From the NCBI RefSeq assembly GCF_048282545.1, contig NZ_CP182485.1:1984001-2048000 (forward strand): a stretch of DNA of 64,000 bases, written 5' to 3'. Below the pieces are notes generated by a model that saw only the letters and a list, made by a program, of their open reading frames with translations, was not told where the DNA came from and searched no databases. A program made the position numbers and the translations under genes. This document shows positions 61,666-64,000 of the stretch, one piece after another (position 1 is the first letter of the stretch; each line of letters begins with the position of its first letter). Origin of the DNA: Opacimonas immobilis. Its GTDB lineage: Bacteria; Pseudomonadota; Gammaproteobacteria; Enterobacterales; Alteromonadaceae.

Positions 61666-62289
61666 ATGTCTGAAGCTATTTTTAACTTAGATGCTGAAGT
61701 CCGTAACGATCTAGGGAAAGGTGCGAGCCGCCGCCTACGTCGTGAAGACAAAGTTCCAGCAATCTTATATGGCGCTGATAAAGAGCCTGTATCTTTAACT
61801 CTTGCTCATAACAAACTGATCCAAGCATCAGAGTTCGAAGCATTCTACTCTCACGTATTAACCCTAAACATCGGTGGTGAAAGCGTAGAAGCACTAGTTA
61901 AAGATATGCAACGTCACCCGTACAAGCCAAAAATCTTGCACGTTGATTTTTTACGCGTTGATGCATCTAAGAAAGTTCATACTCAAGTGCCTGTTCACTT
62001 TATCAATGAAGCCACAGCACCTGCAATCAAAACTCAAGGCGGTCACGCTGAGCACCACGTAGCAGAAATCGAAGTATTGTGTTTACCTGCTGATTTACCG
62101 GAGTTCATCGAAGTTGACTTAACAGAAGTTGCACTAGGTCAAACATTGCACTTATCCGACATCAAACTTCCTAAAGGTGTAGAGTCAGTTGAGTTAGCAA
62201 AAGGTGAATCACACGACCTTGCAGTGGTTACTGTGAAAGCTGCTAAAGGCGCTGCTGCTGAAGCGGAAGGTGAAGCTGACGGCGAGTAA
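61666..62289 (+). CDS. rplY: 50S ribosomal protein L25 (general stress protein Ctc type)
   Basis: Binds 5S rRNA in the large subunit. The ATG at 61666 follows GGAGA; 207 residues. The N-terminal L25 domain (about 1-95, with GKGASRRLRREDKVPAILYG) is joined to a C-terminal TL5/Ctc domain (about 96-190) and an Ala/Glu-rich tail, so this is the long form, unlike the 94-residue E. coli L25. pth follows after 5 bp. Confidence 0.96.
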   Translation: MSEAIFNLDAEVRNDLGKGASRRLRREDKVPAILYGADKEPVSLTLAHNKLIQASEFEAFYSHVLTLNIGGESVEALVKDMQRHPYKPKILHVDFLRVDASKKVHTQVPVHFINEATAPAIKTQGGHAEHHVAEIEVLCLPADLPEFIEVDLTEVALGQTLHLSDIKLPKGVESVELAKGESHDLAVVTVKAAKGAAAEAEGEADGE

Positions 62290-62294
62290 GACCG

Positions 62295-62879
62295 TTGACT
62301 AAGATCCAACTTATCGTGGGCCTGGGCAATCCAGGCCCCGAATATCAAAACACTCGGCACAATGCGGGTGAAATGTTTGTCTCATCTTTAGCCAAAACTT
62401 TTGGCTGTACCCTATCCCCTGAAGCAAAGTTTTTTGGACTCACCGGTCGCACTCGTATCGCTGGTCAAGATGTGCGTTTACTGTACCCTACGACATTTAT
62501 GAATCGCAGTGGTAAAGCAGTATCTGCCATCGCTAACTTTTACAAGATAGATGTGGCAAACATTTTAGTCGCGTTTGATGAATTAGACCTTCCTCCAGGA
62601 GTGGCGCGATTCAAAGTAGGTGGTAGCTCTACGCAAAACGGAATTCGAGATATTGTCAGTGCGCTTGGCAATCAAAAAGATTTTTACCGTTTGCGTATAG
62701 GTATTGGTCATCCCGGCCACAAAAGCAAAGTGACAGGGCATGTTCTAGGCAAAGCACCACACACCGAACAGACCAAAATTGACTCCAGTATTGATGAAGC
62801 AATTCGCTGTACTGAAATATTATTAAAAGACGATTTAGTCACAGCACAGCAACGTCTGCACAGCTTTAGTGCTGAATAG
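62295..62879 (+). CDS. pth: Peptidyl-tRNA hydrolase
   Basis: Recycles tRNA by cleaving peptidyl-tRNAs dropped from ribosomes. 194 residues, with VGLGNPGPEYQNTRHNAGEM including catalytic H22, and NRSGKAVSAIANFYK and AFDELDLPPG downstream. It starts with TTG at 62295, since no in-frame ATG exists before conserved residues. Order rplY-pth-ychF is as in many gammaproteobacteria. Confidence 0.97.
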   Translation: MTKIQLIVGLGNPGPEYQNTRHNAGEMFVSSLAKTFGCTLSPEAKFFGLTGRTRIAGQDVRLLYPTTFMNRSGKAVSAIANFYKIDVANILVAFDELDLPPGVARFKVGGSSTQNGIRDIVSALGNQKDFYRLRIGIGHPGHKSKVTGHVLGKAPHTEQTKIDSSIDEAIRCTEILLKDDLVTAQQRLHSFSAE

Positions 62880-62917
62880 ACGTTTTTTGTTGTGTGACGT
62901 AATTTGAGGAATGACTT

Positions 62918-64000
62918 ATGGGTTTTAAATGTGGCATTGTTGGTTTACCCAATGTGGGTAAATCCACCCTATTTAATGCACTGACTAAAGCAGGTATCGA
63001 AGCAGCAAACTTTCCGTTTTGTACCATTGAACCAAATACCGGTGTTGTGCCTGTACCTGACCCTCGCTTAGACGCATTAGCAGACATCGTCAATCCACAA
63101 AAGGTCATTCCAACCACGATGGAGTTTGTCGACATTGCGGGATTAGTCGAAGGCGCTTCAAAAGGCGAAGGTTTAGGCAATAAGTTTTTAGCAAACATCC
63201 GTGAAACGGATGCTATTGGTCATGTAGTGCGTTGTTTTGATGATGAAAACATCGTTCACGTTGCGGGTAAAGTCGATCCTGCTGAAGACATTGATGTCAT
63301 CAACACCGAACTTGCTCTGGCTGACCTTGATAGTGTAGACCGTGCCATTATCCGTGTGGGTAAACGCGCAAAAGGCGGTGATAATGATGCAAAGTTCGAA
63401 TTAAAGGTCTTAGAAAAGATCAAGCCTCATCTTGATGAAGGCCAACTTTTACGCAGCGTTCCATTAGAGAAAGAAGAACACGCCGCCATTGCTTACATGA
63501 ACCTACTTACGTTGAAACCAACCATGTATATCGCTAATGTCAACGAAGACGGTTTTGACAACAATCCATATTTAGATAAGGTATGTGAGATCGCTGCAGG
63601 TGAAAACGCTGTCGTCGTAGTGGTCTGTGCTGTAATCGAAGCAGAAATTTCTGAGTTAGAAGATGAAGATAAAGCCGAATTTTTATCAGAAATGGGATTG
63701 GATGAGCCGGGTTTAAATCGAGTGATCCGCGGTGGCTATAATTTACTGACATTAGAAACTTATTTTACTGCAGGGGTCAAAGAAGTTCGTGCATGGACCT
63801 ATCCCATCGGTTCGACTGCGCCACAAGCTGCAGGTAAAATTCACACAGACTTTGAAAAAGGCTTTATTCGCGCTGAAGTGATCGGCTTCGATGACTACAT
63901 TGAGTGCAAAGGTGAAGCCGGTGCCAAAGACGCTGGCAAATGGCGACTGGAAGGCAAAGATTACATCGTAAAAGACGGTGATGTGATTCATTTCCGCTTC
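62918..64000 (+). CDS. ychF: Ribosome-binding ATPase YchF (3' end outside window)
   Basis: OBG-family P-loop protein that prefers ATP and binds ribosomes. The frame from ATG 62918 has 361 codons to the window edge, near the usual 363, so only the last few residues and stop are missing. G1 is GLPNVGKST (9-17), followed by the G3 DIAGLVEGASKGEGLGNKFL segment, and a C-terminal TGS domain (IRAEVIGFDDYIECKG). Confidence 0.97.
   Translation, partial: MGFKCGIVGLPNVGKSTLFNALTKAGIEAANFPFCTIEPNTGVVPVPDPRLDALADIVNPQKVIPTTMEFVDIAGLVEGASKGEGLGNKFLANIRETDAIGHVVRCFDDENIVHVAGKVDPAEDIDVINTELALADLDSVDRAIIRVGKRAKGGDNDAKFELKVLEKIKPHLDEGQLLRSVPLEKEEHAAIAYMNLLTLKPTMYIANVNEDGFDNNPYLDKVCEIAAGENAVVVVVCAVIEAEISELEDEDKAEFLSEMGLDEPGLNRVIRGGYNLLTLETYFTAGVKEVRAWTYPIGSTAPQAAGKIHTDFEKGFIRAEVIGFDDYIECKGEAGAKDAGKWRLEGKDYIVKDGDVIHFRF

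Noticed and set aside
1..64000. CRISPR arrays, insertion sequences, integrases, toxin-antitoxin pairs, restriction systems
   Set aside because: None seen on reading both strands; no spaced repeats, transposase motifs or atypical composition blocks were found.

Overview
The window is a chromosomal segment of a gammaproteobacterium, most likely a marine member of the Alteromonadales. This rests on gene order and families, not on a database search. The order thrS-infC-rpmI-rplT-pheS-pheT-ihfA, the block hemA-prfA-prmC-sirB2-kdsA facing lolB-ispE-tRNA-prs, and the pair yffB-dapE are classic gammaproteobacterial neighbourhoods. CsiV, DUF3080, DUF2897 and a PF09826-type beta-propeller lipoprotein point towards Alteromonadales. 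The DNA is moderately AT-rich by eye. I found no insertion sequence, prophage, integron or CRISPR array, and the region reads as core genome with tightly packed, often overlapping genes.

Layout. 1-6059: leucine/isovalerate catabolism operon liuA(partial)-liuB-liuC-liuD-liuE. 6171-16721: glgC, an alpha/beta hydrolase, a thioesterase, an HDOD-domain remnant, a ketopantoate-reductase-like gene, a glycosyltransferase, a fused cysteine desulfurase-SufE protein, xthA, a membrane protein, a phosphoribosyltransferase and a lone LolC-type permease. 16964-26047: mfd-csiV-cobalamin adenosyltransferase, nagZ, a penicillin-acylase-family enzyme and an unknown membrane protein coupled to ihfA. 26028-33054 (minus): the translation operon thrS to ihfA. 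33140-36643: a START-domain protein with a DUF3080 lipoprotein, then a NarL-type two-component system. 36670-39955 (minus): beta-propeller lipoprotein, tRNA-Val and a patatin. 39956-40431 is the only long gene-free stretch and carries a DnaA-box cluster. 40432-42800: yffB-dapE-M15 peptidase-DUF2897. 42806-48600 (minus): HIT protein-astE, glgP and pgm. 48854-54142 (minus): a stand-alone EF-G and gcvA-hydrolase-DUF423-rlmM. 54304-58822 (minus): kdsA, sirB2, prmC, prfA, hemA. 58870-64000: lolB, ispE, tRNA-Gln, prs, rplY, pth and ychF (cut by the window end).

How the genes work together. The liu operon takes isovaleryl-CoA to acetoacetate and acetyl-CoA. glgC, glgP and pgm are a split part of glycogen metabolism, with glgA and glgB not present here. 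Much of the rest serves translation (synthetases, ribosomal proteins, IF3, EF-G, RF1 and its methylase, Pth, L25, RlmM, two tRNAs) and cell-envelope building or recycling (KdsA, LolB, LolC, DapE, NagZ, M15 peptidase, CsiV).

Most noteworthy: three DnaA-box-like sites packed into 32 bp of AT-rich DNA upstream of yffB-dapE; the cysteine desulfurase-SufE fusion, whose end overlaps a convergent glycosyltransferase by 56 bp; a palindrome in the likely promoter of the two-component system; hairpins in the rplY leader; infC starting on ATT; and an HDOD gene remnant. I see no convincing undescribed defence or mobile system.
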